Positions 41,801 through 55,400 of a stretch of DNA of 64,000 nt are shown here, piece after piece; the stretch's first letter is position 1, and each line of letters begins with the position of its first letter. The position numbers were made by a program, and so were the translations under genes. The stretch covers positions 8,148,754-8,212,753 of the forward strand of contig NC_079905.1 in NCBI RefSeq assembly GCF_024868665.1. Direction: 5' to 3'. Source of the stretch: Triplophysa rosa. Lineage: Eukaryota; Chordata; Actinopteri; Cypriniformes; Nemacheilidae. A model generated the notes under the pieces. It was not told the origin of the DNA, ran no database searches, and worked only from the letters and a program-made list of their open reading frames with translations.

Positions 41801-44596
41801 ATTTAAATATCACAAAAATAATATTAAAAGTATAATAATTAAAAAGAAAAAAAAATGTAATTTTGTTGCAGTGACCAGACTGGTTGAAATTATATTTAAA
41901 TCAGTTCAATTAGTAATCAAAACTTCTAAACAAAAATCGAAAAATATATTTGTAAGCTGTAATAGATCAACTGAAGAGCCCTAAGTATATGACCATGATA
42001 TATAAGAAACAAGATGTCTTAGCAACATAAGTGATGTTGTGATACTACTTAGTATCGTGATGCTTTACCTGATTTTCATACCGGAAAACATAAGTATTGT
42101 GAACCTTAGTGTGCAGTGACGTGACTCAGGGATATTTGATATATAGTGCCTGTGAACCTTGTGGCATTGCTGCTCAGGGCCACTCATCACCTTTAGCTGT
42201 CACATGGGTGTTATTTTTGCTGTGTCTTCGCTTTAGGGAGCCTCGGTTCTGGCAGATGCATCTGCCTGTCGCTCGTGCCGTCACTGTAAACACGCTCCTC
42301 TGATTTATTTTGAGTGTGATATTGAATCAATTTAATGAAGATGACAAGATCGAACTGCAGCGGTAGTACGATCTCATAGCAGGAGAGTGTGGAGGAGTAG
42401 GAACTCGTGAGCGTGCACCTCCTCTACCCGAGCTTCCGGAGACCACCAGGGAGGTGCTGATCTGCTTAAGCTCTTTTCTAGTCTCCATCTCCTTAGGGCA
42501 GAAGAAATGCCCCTCTGCTCAGAGAAAACATGATTGGCAGATCGCGGAGGCTTGTGATGTGCTGGAGATGATTTCTCGGGTGTAATTAGGAGGCAGGGAC
42601 CATAGAGCAGGAAGGAGAGATATACATCCCGACTCCCGAGGGGCAGAGCATGCACGGAGGTGGTCGGCTTGCTGCAGGGGTTACAGCGGCTTAGTTCAGC
42701 CTGCCTGGTAAAGAGAAAGGCCTCAGGACATGATGTTATTAGACGTTTTTGGAGACGCACTGACATGTATGGACCGTGTATAGTCTGTGTTGAGCTTAAA
42801 GGGATCTTTCACTGAAAAGTCAAATTTGATTCATGATTTACCAACCTTCAAGTCATTCCAAACTTGTATGATTTCTGCAGAAGGCAAAAGAAGATATTTT
42901 GAAGAATGTCGGTAACCAAACAACATTGGACCCCATTGACTTCCATCGTATGGGCACAAAACTACAGAGACATTTCTCAAAATACCTTCTTTTGTGGTCC
43001 ACAGAAGAAAGAGGTGTATGTTTAGATTGACATGAGGGTAAGTAAATGATGACAGAATTTTTATTTTTGAGTGAGCTATCCCTTTAAGATGGAGATCCTG
43101 AAATGCCCATTTTTGGTTTAAATTAGCTAAATGTATGCATTATTTTAATAGGGTGTATAAAACCAGTAGCAACCTTGTTTGTTTTATTAACGTAGCAAAT
43201 GTATACGCTGATGTCTAGGATCACCTAAAGATCATACAGATTTACAAGCCGACATTCACACAACCAAACAAAAAACTTACACTAGATGGCGCCATAACTC
43301 TTTAGCTAAGCTTTCTGTGGCAGTGTGCTTATTTAAAGCATGAATAGTGGCTTTGATCATAAATCTCATGTGTGTGTATCCCAAGTGTGATCTAGCTGAG
43401 GGAACATCATAGTATTGGTGGTCAAATGTAGATGAATTCTGTGACAGTATGGGTTATGGAATGGAATAATAGCATTTTGAAGCAAGAAAAAAACAGCTTG
43501 AGCTATGAAGGGTTTTTTAATGTTGTTACAACTATTTCTTGATAATGAAGTCTATTCAAGCTGACATCTGTAAATAAAGCATCAAAATCTCAAAAGAGGA
43601 ACCCATTCATCCTTATGGCAATGTTTAAGAGGTGTGTCAGCGTGATCTATAGTGCATGAGCTTAATTTTTAAACCGCTCATACATACAGTACTGCATGCA
43701 CATGTTTTTTTCTTTGCTGGTTTAAATTCAAAATATGTCATTTATGTGACTTTTTTTGAGGGTAGTGATGTTTTTTGTATGTAAGGAGGTATTTATTCGG
43801 CGTTGTGCCTTACAGGCGCTGTGATATTTGTTTGCAAGGCTTTAGAGAACAGGCTCTGATATTCTACTTGAGACTAAGCACTCCTACAGCACACAAAGAA
43901 GACCTGGAGCAGTTTATCCTTGATGTGTTCAAACCTGATCTGATTATCTAAATCAATTGAAGTGTTATTTTTAGTACCTTTTTAGTCATTTATATTAGGC
44001 TTCCAAAGGTAGTAAATAATGACAGAAATATTAAGAAAATATTATGCGGTTATATATAATTTCGGTTGAACTGTTTTGTTGCGTGGGCTGAGATTTCGAA
44101 TGTGTGTGCTAGAGATGAGAAGATAGGAAGTAGATCTTATCACGTTTTCCTGGGCTCTGGTACCCAGTCACAGGGACCTGATGAGGTGTCACTGGCCAAA
44201 TTTATCCAACAAGTCTGTGAGACAGAAGCCTCGTATCAGAAGGAAGAAATGAAGAAAAAGATCCAGAGGTTGAAACAATCCGGATGCCTAGCTGGAGGAA
44301 GACTGAGCCAGCGCTTCTCATTTGCACTCCAGGCACTGGGATGTGCCGCGGAAACCATTACCTGAGGTTTCAGTCTGTTAAAAAATGTCTTGACCCCAGA
44401 TGAAATGAGTGATCCTGAGCTCATTTATCCAGGACACAGTAAGAAACTTGTGTGGGGAAAATGAGACAGTAGCGCCATTGTGGCCTTTTACAATGTCTTA
44501 TCCATTTTTTTTTTGAATTCGCATGAATCAACGTTTTATTAATAGTGTTATTCACTTGTTGAATATCATTGAGAAAAGTAAAGGATGATTAGTAAT

Positions 44597-44685
<89 letters not shown>

Positions 44686-46326
44686 TTATACTGACTGCAC
44701 GGTGAGCTGTCAGTTGACTCATGCTGGTTCTGGTAATCTTCTTCATTTCTTCTGTTGAGTCAGTATTTACATAATATAACATGTCCAAACTCACCCTACC
44801 AACTAACCCATTTACTGTGACATTCTGGTCCTTAATATCCACCAAGCTAATATTGCCATTGGGTTCAAATGTTTTTTTTTAAAACTTGGCAATAATCAAG
44901 GAATATTAAAATAGCATTTTTTACAACTGGAGATGAAAATTAATGTTCTCTTTCATGGGCATTTTTACATTGTATATATTTTTTCTGGTTGTGCTCAACT
45001 CTAAAATATTTAATTGACTAAAAATGACCCAGTTATGACTGGGAAATTCAAGCAGTGATAACTCTGAGTGCAAAAGTAATAGCACACCTGTCCACAATGA
45101 GCAGTACGATTTGAAATCATTCATGCCTGTGGCCTAAACTGTACCGCACAAAAAAGACAAGTTTAAAACGTGATAACCATGCATTAAATCCATGGCATTC
45201 ATTTCATTTACACCAGTGTAACCAAAAAACCTTCCATCTTAACCTTTGATCTCTGGGTGACTGAGAGTGATCATGATTTAGTACCATTTAATCTCACCCC
45301 TCCCTTTGATCAGTTTTACTATTTTTACATCATATATATTTCACGTTGTTTTGAAATCGAGGTGCCGAGGTTAGTTGTGCAAATCTGCTGTTTCAAACCT
45401 CCCTGTTTTCTGTTTGTAGATCACAACATTCAAAGATTCCGCAGAAGAAGTCAAAAGTTAATGCAAGGTCTCGGATCGAAAAAATCTTCCATGCAGAAAT
45501 CTGGCGGGTTTGGCCTTGTTTTTTTATTTTATAGAGTGGTGTTTTTTCCCCTCTGAAAACCAATTTAATTACAGGATGCCATCAGCTAGACTCTCATTAT
45601 CGTGTTTTTTGTGTTGTTGTTTCAAATGTTTTTGTTTGGTTTGGGTTGGTGCTTTTTGTCTTATTTTCTTTCTTGCTTCTTTTCTGTTTTTTTATTCTCA
45701 TGCAACTCATTTGTCCTTGTGAAATCTGGCTTGTGGTTAAAGACTGAGCTGTGCACTGGAATGTACATCTTTCCCTGTGCTTTTGAAGTTGCTTGTGTAT
45801 CCATTTTACAAGAGACATTGTTTTGGTCCCCTATAACTCTCTTAGCACGCATTTCCTCTCAGAGCCAAACTAGAGATGTGTTCCCCCCAAAGGATCAAGC
45901 GTTTGATTAGTTAAATTTTTTGGACATACTGTTGCCTTAAAGAATTTCATCCCACGGCTAGTTTTTGTATCATGCAGATGTTTTCTCATGAGAGTAGACT
46001 GCTTCTTATTTACAGTAATACTTTACAAGTGTCCCTGAGACTTTTAATAAAATGAAGACTTGTGCTCGTCCTAGATTTGTTTCCGCTTCAGATGTCCCGG
46101 CTATCTCCCTTTGCAATTAAAATGAACGGAATACTCTTCGGATGTGAGATGGGATCATTTTTTGGACACTGCATATTTGTACACATATTGCCATCTGAAA
46201 AACAAAATCTGTTTGAGTTGAAATTTCAAGCCTCTTCTTTTTTTTTTGTCCCCACTTTGCACCTGCCTCCTGTTACTCCACTCCATTATTTCTGTATTGG
46301 CTATTCCTCCCTCATCACATCCCTCT

Positions 46327-46402
<76 letters not shown>

Positions 46403-49400
46403 CACACTCCTCTGTCAGGTGCACAGTGGGCTGAGTACCGCAGCTGCTGTTGGTTACCTTTGTTGATAAAGCAAATCAAAGTGGTCTTCAGAAGCCCCTT
46501 TTTCTGCTCCTTTGCCCCTTTTCTCTTTTTTACCTCTCTTTTTTCCCCGTCACGTCAGTATAGTCTGTCTTACTCAGGTCAAATTCTCTGTGTATCTGAG
46601 ACTTAATATCCTCTGTCTGGCTTTAAGAGACTTTGGGTTTATCAGAGCCTGACTTAAGCCTGCTGATATCCCACACCAATGCCTGTGAGCCTTTACGACA
46701 GGCTTTTTGTGAGAGTTTAGTGTTTTAAGATGGTTGGGCTCAACCAATATATCGCTGTGTCATCTTTGTTTGTGTTTTGTATGTCCTGTTGTTTTATATT
46801 TGTTGCGTATTCATTTAGTTTTGTTACACTACAGTGTACTTAAATAATTGAATTGTGAATTTTAAAGGAATATTCCAGACACTTTTTGTTAACAATTATG
46901 TATACAGTGACTAAAATATTCAAATATTCTGATTAAGAGTTTGTTTTGCATTTTTATATGGTTTTTTATGTTTTATGTTCTAGAAAATTATATTTGATGT
47001 TGATTTTTACACAGTCATTTTCCTTTACAAAAAAATACATATTGTCCAAAATATCAGCACTTTATATAAAAATAAATTATGTTCACTGCTAAACGCATTG
47101 TTAAAATGCTTCCCTGGTTTCCAGAAATGGACATCTTTTTAGACTGCTGTTGAAGCAGCAAAGATGTGATTTCATTTGTGAGAAATGTTCTCGTTTTCTT
47201 TTTCTTGTTTACAGTCACTGTGACCTATTCTTCAAATGAAGAGATCCATATAACAAAATAATAATCCGCAAGCAAAACGCTCTTCAGACCTACAGACCCG
47301 CTCTTGAACACTGATCCTTTGTTTTATCTGCTTTCTCTTGTAGTTCATTATCAGATGGAGATGATGAGAAGTCTGCGCCATGTCAACATCGATCACCTTC
47401 ACGTGGGCTGGTATCAGTCAACCTTATACGGCTCTTTCGTCAGTCGGGCTCTTGTGGACTCTCAGTTCAGCTACCAACACGCCATCGAGGAGTCTGTTGT
47501 GCTTATCTACGGTAGGTTTTTCTCGACTAGCCTGTCAGAGCAACATTGGCTTGACCAATGGCATTAGCTTGTGTTTTGGAAAACAGTCATTCTAAGATAC
47601 TACATTCAATACTAGAATAGAAAATTTACAATTTTGCTTTGCTACCTGGTCTTCTAGCCAAACTAATATTATTTACCAGCTATAACATTTACAGATTTTG
47701 GCATTCAGAAAGTCTTGAAGTTTCAGGCTTTTCCTTTTTCTGAAGGAATGGTCAGTCTTTGATGCTCAAGTCTATAAGATCTTAATATTTGATACAACTT
47801 ATTTTTTTCAGGTACATTTATCCTATTTGAATGATGTTATTGTTCTTTGACTGAGAATTGTTTTTTTATTTCTTCATCTTAATGACTCGTTGAGTAAGCC
47901 ATTGGTTGCAATTCGCAACCTCACCACCAGATGCCACTACATTTTATACACCGTACCTTTAAAAACAAGCACAATGGTAATCTCATTGTAAAGAGTTATC
48001 ATTTGATCAGTTGGTTACGATATCTTGGAAAATATCAATTATTCAGATTATATATTAACATTTTACGTAAGGAGGTAAAGTAATTTATAATTTTATGTTT
48101 TGATCAGAGAAGGCGATATAGAGGCAAAAGTCATGGATTGCAGCCTGAAACAAAATTTTCTTTTGTTTCATGTCTGATTTTGCACGATTATTTTCTTTAT
48201 CAACTTCAAATCATACTCTTAAACATTTAATGAGAAAAAAATGATGTGCAATGTTCACATCAAAATCTCATTGACTTTTCTTCATTGTCCATCAAGCATT
48301 GCCTCACTTTTTGCCTCATCCACCTCTCAGTCTCAGTACTACATGCTTGTGTGCACATCAGCGTGTTTCAGTACCCCCAACACACACTTCTTTCCTACTG
48401 CACTGCCTCTCCTTCTCTACACCGTTCTCTCTCTTTTTGGCCGTGGACAGCATCTCCCCCTTGTGTAAACAGGAGACTGGTGTGTGTATCGGCCCGGCAG
48501 CAGCCTTGTCTAGACAGAGTTTCCTCCCCTCTGTTTATTTAGCTTGCTATCAGCGAGCTGATGTGTACCTTCAGCAGTAGATTCAGGACCCGGACACCCC
48601 CTAATCCACCAGCACAAACGCCACCATCCCAGATGTCTGATGGATGCACACAGTGGATGAGCTGACAGAGAAGTGGCATTAGCAGCAAATCTGTCCTCAA
48701 AGATTCACGCCACACATCCAACACCACGTAACCGAAACAACCCTGCTATAAACACTCTTGATTACATCACAGATTGAACAGATACAATTTCAGATGTTCT
48801 TTGTATTCTCCTTTAAGGGATAGTACATCCATAGATTACAATTCTGTTTTCATTTACTCACCTTTATTTCCAAACTAGAGTGACTTTCCTCTGCGTAACA
48901 CAAAAGAAGATATTTTGAAGAATGTTGGCAACCATATAACATTGGTCTCCATTGATTGGACACAAGACCACTGAGACATTTCTCAAAATATCTTTTTTGT
49001 GTTCCAGAGAAAAAGAAAGTCATATAGGTTTTGAATAACATGAGGGTGAATAAATGATGATAAAATTTATATTGGAAATTCAGATTATATTCATCATTTA
49101 CTCACCCTCTTGTCATTTCAAACATGTATGGCTTTCTTTCTTGTGCAGAACACAAAAGAAGATATTTTGAAGAATGTTGATAACCGAACAGCGGTGGCAG
49201 CCATTGACTTCTATTTTATGATCACAAAACCAATGCAAGTGAATGGCTGCGATCGCTGTTCGGTCAACAACATTTTTCAAAATATCTTCTTTTGTGCTCT
49301 GCAGAAGAAAGAAACTCATACAGGTTTGACATGAGACATTTGACATTTTTGGGTGAACTGTCACTTTAAATGTTTTCCATTAGAAACATCTTTAATACAT

Positions 49401-52400
49401 AGAATGGTACAAGGAAAGATATTGAATCTTGTTCAGATAATATATATTTTTAATAAAGTTTATTTACCCTATTGGCATATAGTTTATTTCTTGGTTTCGT
49501 ATGAATAAGGCTAACATTTCCCGTTTTTTTCTCCCGAAATAATAAAGCAATCTGTTTATAGAGTAATGTAATGGAAATCTAAGTTTTAAGCAAGTCTTGC
49601 TTCTCCAGTAACTTTATCTTGGTTAAGAATGTTGAGTATTTTTACTGGAAAACAAGACCAAAAACTTCTCTGGCCAGATGTGTGTCCCTATCAGAGTGTT
49701 TGTTCAGTCTCCTCCTTGTGGTGGAAGGCAGGCCCTCCTCACCAAAAATATATCAAGACACCTACCAGCTGCCAGAAGCCCCACCCTGCACCAAGTGCTC
49801 TTTCCACACGAACAATGAGAGCATTCAGACATTCAGTGGGCCGATGAGTGCACGAACCATAGACGGAGCTGCATATGTTCTGCTGGCTTACAGGTATAAG
49901 GAGGGTGGAAAAAACGCTTTGTGCAAATGGAAATACATACAGTGGTTCAAAGGACTAAAATCACCGAAAAATATTCTATTTGAATCGCTTTCTACTTTCC
50001 AAGTAGTGTGTTAGGATGCTACACAAAAGTGATGCATGAATACATTCCAACGCTTAATACTTAGTAGATAACTCTCTGTATGCTCTTGTAAGTTAGTCCC
50101 ACTCTTGTGAACAGAGACATAAAGGCTAACTCAATCTTACCTGTGACTGAGAAAGTTAAAAAATCTCTTTGTCTTGAACGACCCCATTGGCATAATAAAA
50201 AGACAGAGAATCTTTATTACTTTCCACAATGTCTAAATGCATTTATTATAATATGAATGAACAAGGAAATATTATGAAATTTGTGAATCCACTCTTTGGA
50301 TAAACGGTCAAGTTTTGTACGTCTTCAGCAGAACACTAATGAAGTCTTTTTGACATGAAATGTCAGCTTTCAGACAGTGATGTTAATCCGCTTTGACTGG
50401 CTGACAAATACGTTCCCTCAGCGTATTAGCATCTGCTGCTTTTCAAATGTCATAATCTCCATTTTACCCTTCGTACATTTCTTTCAGCAGGTCTTTAAAC
50501 TGCTCTGCTGTTGTTGTCTTGTCTACCTAAAGATATTTGTCATTCCTGAAGGAGATATCTAGGGTAGTTTTAGGAGGTTTAGCTGGTTTGATCGCATCAA
50601 CGGCAACTGTTAACCAACAGCATATTTTACTGGCGTGTGGACAGATATGTGTGTTTTGTACAGTTTGTACCTGATGTCCGTTTTGTGTATCGTAACAAAT
50701 ATGTGTTTTTGGTTCTCTTGTAGATCCTGTTAAGACATCGCAGGGTTCTCTGTGTCTGAAGGCCTACAGGCTGACCCCCAAGCTGATGGAGATTTGTAAA
50801 GAGAAGGACTTCTCAGCAGAAGGGTAAGCCTTCAGCGTAGTTGCATGCAGACTCGCCTTACTTAAACCTTGACTTTTTGCATGAGATATTCACAGAACAC
50901 TCATGAACACCTGATCTGGTAAAAAAGCAGGTTTCTCAATTTTCTGTGACCAAAAAAAACAGCACCGACTAAATGCAAGAATGCATACAGTGTGTATTGT
51001 AAAGCTATTGCAATGACATGCAAATGTTTTAGGATATAGAAATCACAATATATCCGGTTTTCACTGCACGGTTATTGTCGCCAAAGAATTCGCAGTAACG
51101 GTATTCACACTGTATCTGTTAGAAGAAATGCTATCAGTCACATCACATTTGTTTTTAATTTTGTGTTTTTGGTTGATGAATCGCACTCAAAATACAAGTG
51201 TATAGGGAGGTAGAGAGAGAGAAAGTTCGTAACCATCAGTATCGATTATTGTGGTTTTTTATATCACAATTATCGTCAGTACGGTATATTGTGACACCCC
51301 TAATAAAAAAAACGATGCTACAATATATCGACAATAACTGTGATATTAAAAATCACAATCACAATTGTCGATTTAGTTAATATTACACGTCGTAAAATCG
51401 TAATATCGTACATGAAATTTAGCACCCAATTCAGATTTTGTCGTAAGAGTCACAATGTTCTGAGTGTGATTCACTGGCCAAACTGATTTGTTTTGTAACG
51501 TTATTTATTCATAAAAACATCAATAGATATTGTGATAACATTGTTATTGAACGCTATATTGGCCACGCTATCTGAATAGTGAAATTTTGATATTGTGACA
51601 TCTTGTCTTCTGCAAAAATTGAATTTTTAAAATGATCTGTATCTTGACATTTTTCTCAGCAAAGACAACTTAAACAGCCGATTAATCGTCATATCCTGTA
51701 AATAATTCAGTTAGAAATCCATTGACATCACTAAACCGATCGAAGCAGCTTGTTGCCTTTGAAATCAGTTGACTGCTCAGCCTTGAGTGCTTGTCTAATG
51801 CGCCAATTAGTGACGGAGAAGAGTTGAAATCATCCGATCTCTTCATTAGAGTGATCTGCTCATGAAACTCACAAGGCAAGAGACTATTTGGGTAAATGTC
51901 ATCATCCAGTTACCATCCTAATTAGGTGATAAAGCCAGATACTTTCAGCAGTAGGTTGCTTCTACAACATGACCTTTGTTGATGGGTGGAAAATGTCTCT
52001 TTTGTGTGTGCACAGGCTGAAGAAGGCCAGCTTGGGGTACGAGAACATGTTTGAAGAGGTGCCCATTGTCACCAAGAACTCTCATCTCATAAACGTTTTG
52101 CTGTGGGAGCTGGAGGACAAGTCCACTGTTGCAGAAAAGCACGAGCTCCTCAACTTGTCCAGCAGGTCTGACCACACACACATTCACGACACTTTCGAGT
52201 ATTGAGAACGAGGGCATGTGTAAATTTGTTCTAGCGGTGAGATATCCCCCAATGATGCTTGCTCGAATTAGCAGAAAGTCACAATTTCCAATGCGAACTA
52301 ATGGAGAGGACGTCTGCGCTTTCAAATTAGACTTTCTAATAAGAAATATTTCTGACACTCAAACAGCGAAAGATGTGACATTGTACCTCTTGAACTTGAA

Positions 52401-55400
52401 GTGAGCTTTCAAAATGACAGTTCACAAGCGACTTTACTCGAGTCTGACAGCAGCTCTTGCCTTAATCTCACAGAATCCTCATGTTGGTATTAAAAACATC
52501 ATTTAGAAAACCAGTAAAGTAAGGTTTGTGGGCTTCTAAGGACATTTCACACATGCCTGGCGACAGCTTTTGAGTTATGCCAAAAGGTCCCTGCTGTTTT
52601 TTTTTGTCCATGTACAGTTTTGGAAAAGATAAATGACACGGTTATTCAGGAAACACTTTTTACAGTCACACGGCCACATTGACGTCATAGGTGTGTGTAC
52701 CGTTTCATTACAGTACGGCTTGTTTTGTTCTCATCTTCTCTCTAAAAAGCTCTTTCCTGTGGAAAGCAAAATAAAACGTGGAAGTATAAATGTTAATAAC
52801 ATGGAAGCTTTGAAGAGGCTCCGTTATAAACGATCAGTTTCTGCCGGTCAATTTTCTCCTTCAGATGAGACAGTACATCAGATGCTATCAATATTTCACA
52901 CTTTTCTTTTTTTGTGATTATTTCATTTTTTATTGAAGAACATAATCCACATACATAAAACTAACACACACACACACCAGGGTTTGCAAACTGCAAAAAA
53001 TATATATATATTTCACACTTTTCTTAATTTAAGTTCGCTCGACATGTATAGCTCGCACGAATGTGCGGGAAGCTGTGGTGATGGAGGGGAGGTTTGAGTT
53101 TCAAATGATCATTTTAATATATTGATTATTTTCTGTGCAGCTATAGATGAAATGATGCTTCTTGGGACAGAAATATCAATTTTTGCTGCTTTTCGAATTG
53201 TCAAAGGTCCAAGAGGGTTTGAAGGCCTCCTCACGGCTTACTAGAAAGGGAATTTTTTAATTTGTCTCACTTAATTCGGCCTGCCAGATTCAGTTTTTCC
53301 CAGATGAAAGGGGGAAACCTACGTCGCACTTAGGACTTGAAAGAATGTGTTCATAATTACCTCCCTCTCTGAAAGTTGACGGACACACACATATGCACAA
53401 ATACACACAGAGATGCTTATTCAACATTGAAATCAATTTTTGTATCACTGATAGTTAAGAAATAAATGAATATGGTAATAAGTAATGTTAAATAATAACT
53501 GTACCAAACAAAGTATATATTAGTAATACTAGTAAAATATTCGTCAACCCTGACGAACAAGGTTTTTTTTCGAAATCTGTAGTTTGCAGTATGGTTTTTA
53601 TTATTCTTTTTCTTCAATGTCTCATCTGCCACTTGTTTCTGTCTCTCTGGACACGATTTGCTCTCTCTTAAAGGGATAGTTCACCCAAAAATGACAATTT
53701 TGCCATCATTTACTCACGCTCTTGTTATTTCAAACCTGTATGACTTTCTTTCTTCAGCAGAACCACAGTGAACAACGGCGGTACCCGTTCACTTCTATTG
53801 TACGGCCATAAAATCAATGCAAGTAAATGGGTACCGCCATTGTTCGGTTACCAACATTCTTTAAAATATCTTTTGTGTTCTGCGGAATAAAGAAAGTCAT
53901 ACAGGTTTGAAATGACAAGAGGGTGAGTAAATGATTGAATTTTCATCTTTGGGTGAACCATCCCTTTAAAAGCATTCACAGACAAGGCGGATTTATCTGT
54001 GGCTTTTCTGTTTCGTTTCTTTTTTCCCAAGTTTTTTCATTTCTTATTTTTTGGTCTTTTCTTCCTCCTTTGCTCTCTCCACATCTGTTTAAGTTATCTT
54101 TGTGCAGTCTGCTGTTGCCCTAGAAACCAAAGCAAACACTGAACTACTGCACCTCACCAACACAATACATCCCTCTCTCTCTCTCTCTCACTTCCCAGAG
54201 GGTTCGCTCCAAACCAGCTCCCCTCATCTAGGGGCAAAATATAGTCACATTTTTTAGCTAAATGAAAAAAGAATTATGAGTTTTACAGTATGTTGGCGTG
54301 GCGAGGTGATTTGGGTGGCTGTATGGGAATCTGTAAGCCTGTGGTAGTGGCTGCACAGCCCCAATTTAAAATGAGCTCAATCCTCCGGAGGGTCCAGTGC
54401 TAACCCTTTTTTATTCTTTGTGTTATTTTCTTCACTTTTTCTCTCCCTCCTCATGTTCTGGGCACCCTAGTTCTCTAGCTCTCTTAAAAGTGTGTGTGTG
54501 GCAGGGGGTAGCCCAGATTCACAGCAACGTGTTTGGTTACCACTTGCGTACAGTGGTACATTTAGACTTGCGTACAGTATATATATCACCACTGTCTGAA
54601 CAACCTACCGTGCACACACAAACACACACACTTTGTTCCTTTTTGTTGTTGCTCAAAGCTTGGATACCCAGGATGGGGCTCACGGGCAAGAGTTGCTTGG
54701 TCTAAAAGCAAAATCAGGCCCCTTGGGTTGCACCAAATCCATCATGGCTGTCAATGTAGGGTTGTTAGAGTTCCATCTGGCCTCGATGTGGCTCCCCAAC
54801 TCGGTGATCTACCAGCTTCATTGGACTTCATTGACTTTTATTCAATGATCTGGACGCATCATTGGAATCTGTTTGGCCTGAAGCCTCTCTTTGATTGGCC
54901 GGCAACAAGAGTGGGCGCCAATGATCATTTCCTCCACGTAAATCCATCCATTCATCATTCTGGTTAACTCCAGGAACGCAACAGAGTTGTTGTTCTTGTA
55001 GAAAGTAGCTTGTCTGTGAGCCTACAATATTATTGTGTTTGTCTTGATACGCTTCGGGGAACTCGACACAACTGAGTAGTTGCAAGTGGTTCTGCTGAAC
55101 TTGGGAAGAAAAGACAAAGAAACACAAAATCACACTCTGATGTACACTGTAGTTAGCAAGAAATCCTCTATTTTCTTTAAACAGAAAGGTTTTGAAGGTT
55201 GCATGAGTAAAATGTTGCAATAAATATTGCAAAACAATTTTCTGCTGCTGCTTTTTTTTGTTAGTACGAGTTTTGATCGCTTGGTTTTTGTTTGTGTATT
55301 GTGCAGTGAAAATCCCACCTCACATTTCTGTTTATTATGTCAAATATGACATCAGATTCATTCTGAAGGTCAGCAATAGTGTCGCGCCACATAGCATTTT

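Larger units (their letters stand above)
26123..47343. other. eif3h intron 2 (21 kb)
   Basis: The longest intron. It contains four Angel-like elements (from 27283, 36579, 38756 and 42796), several hAT MITEs, a Myb/SANT-like remnant, a TTAA-ended element with an exon-like ORF, the second 1.2-kb hAT copy, a degenerate tandem array and two long microsatellites. 30000-31100, 31240-32800, 35150-36570 and 45100-46330 show no repeat or gene I could identify. Confidence 0.75.

Noticed and set aside
44552..44845. Minus-strand frame with repeated SIYLSIYL
   Set aside because: It is a translation of the GATA/GACA microsatellite.
46062..46466. 134-residue frame with a long HTHTHT run
   Set aside because: It reads through the (AC)n microsatellite; no family pattern in the rest.
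49110..49364. Two opposite-strand frames of 74 and 83 residues that resemble each other
   Set aside because: They are the two strands of a palindromic MITE.
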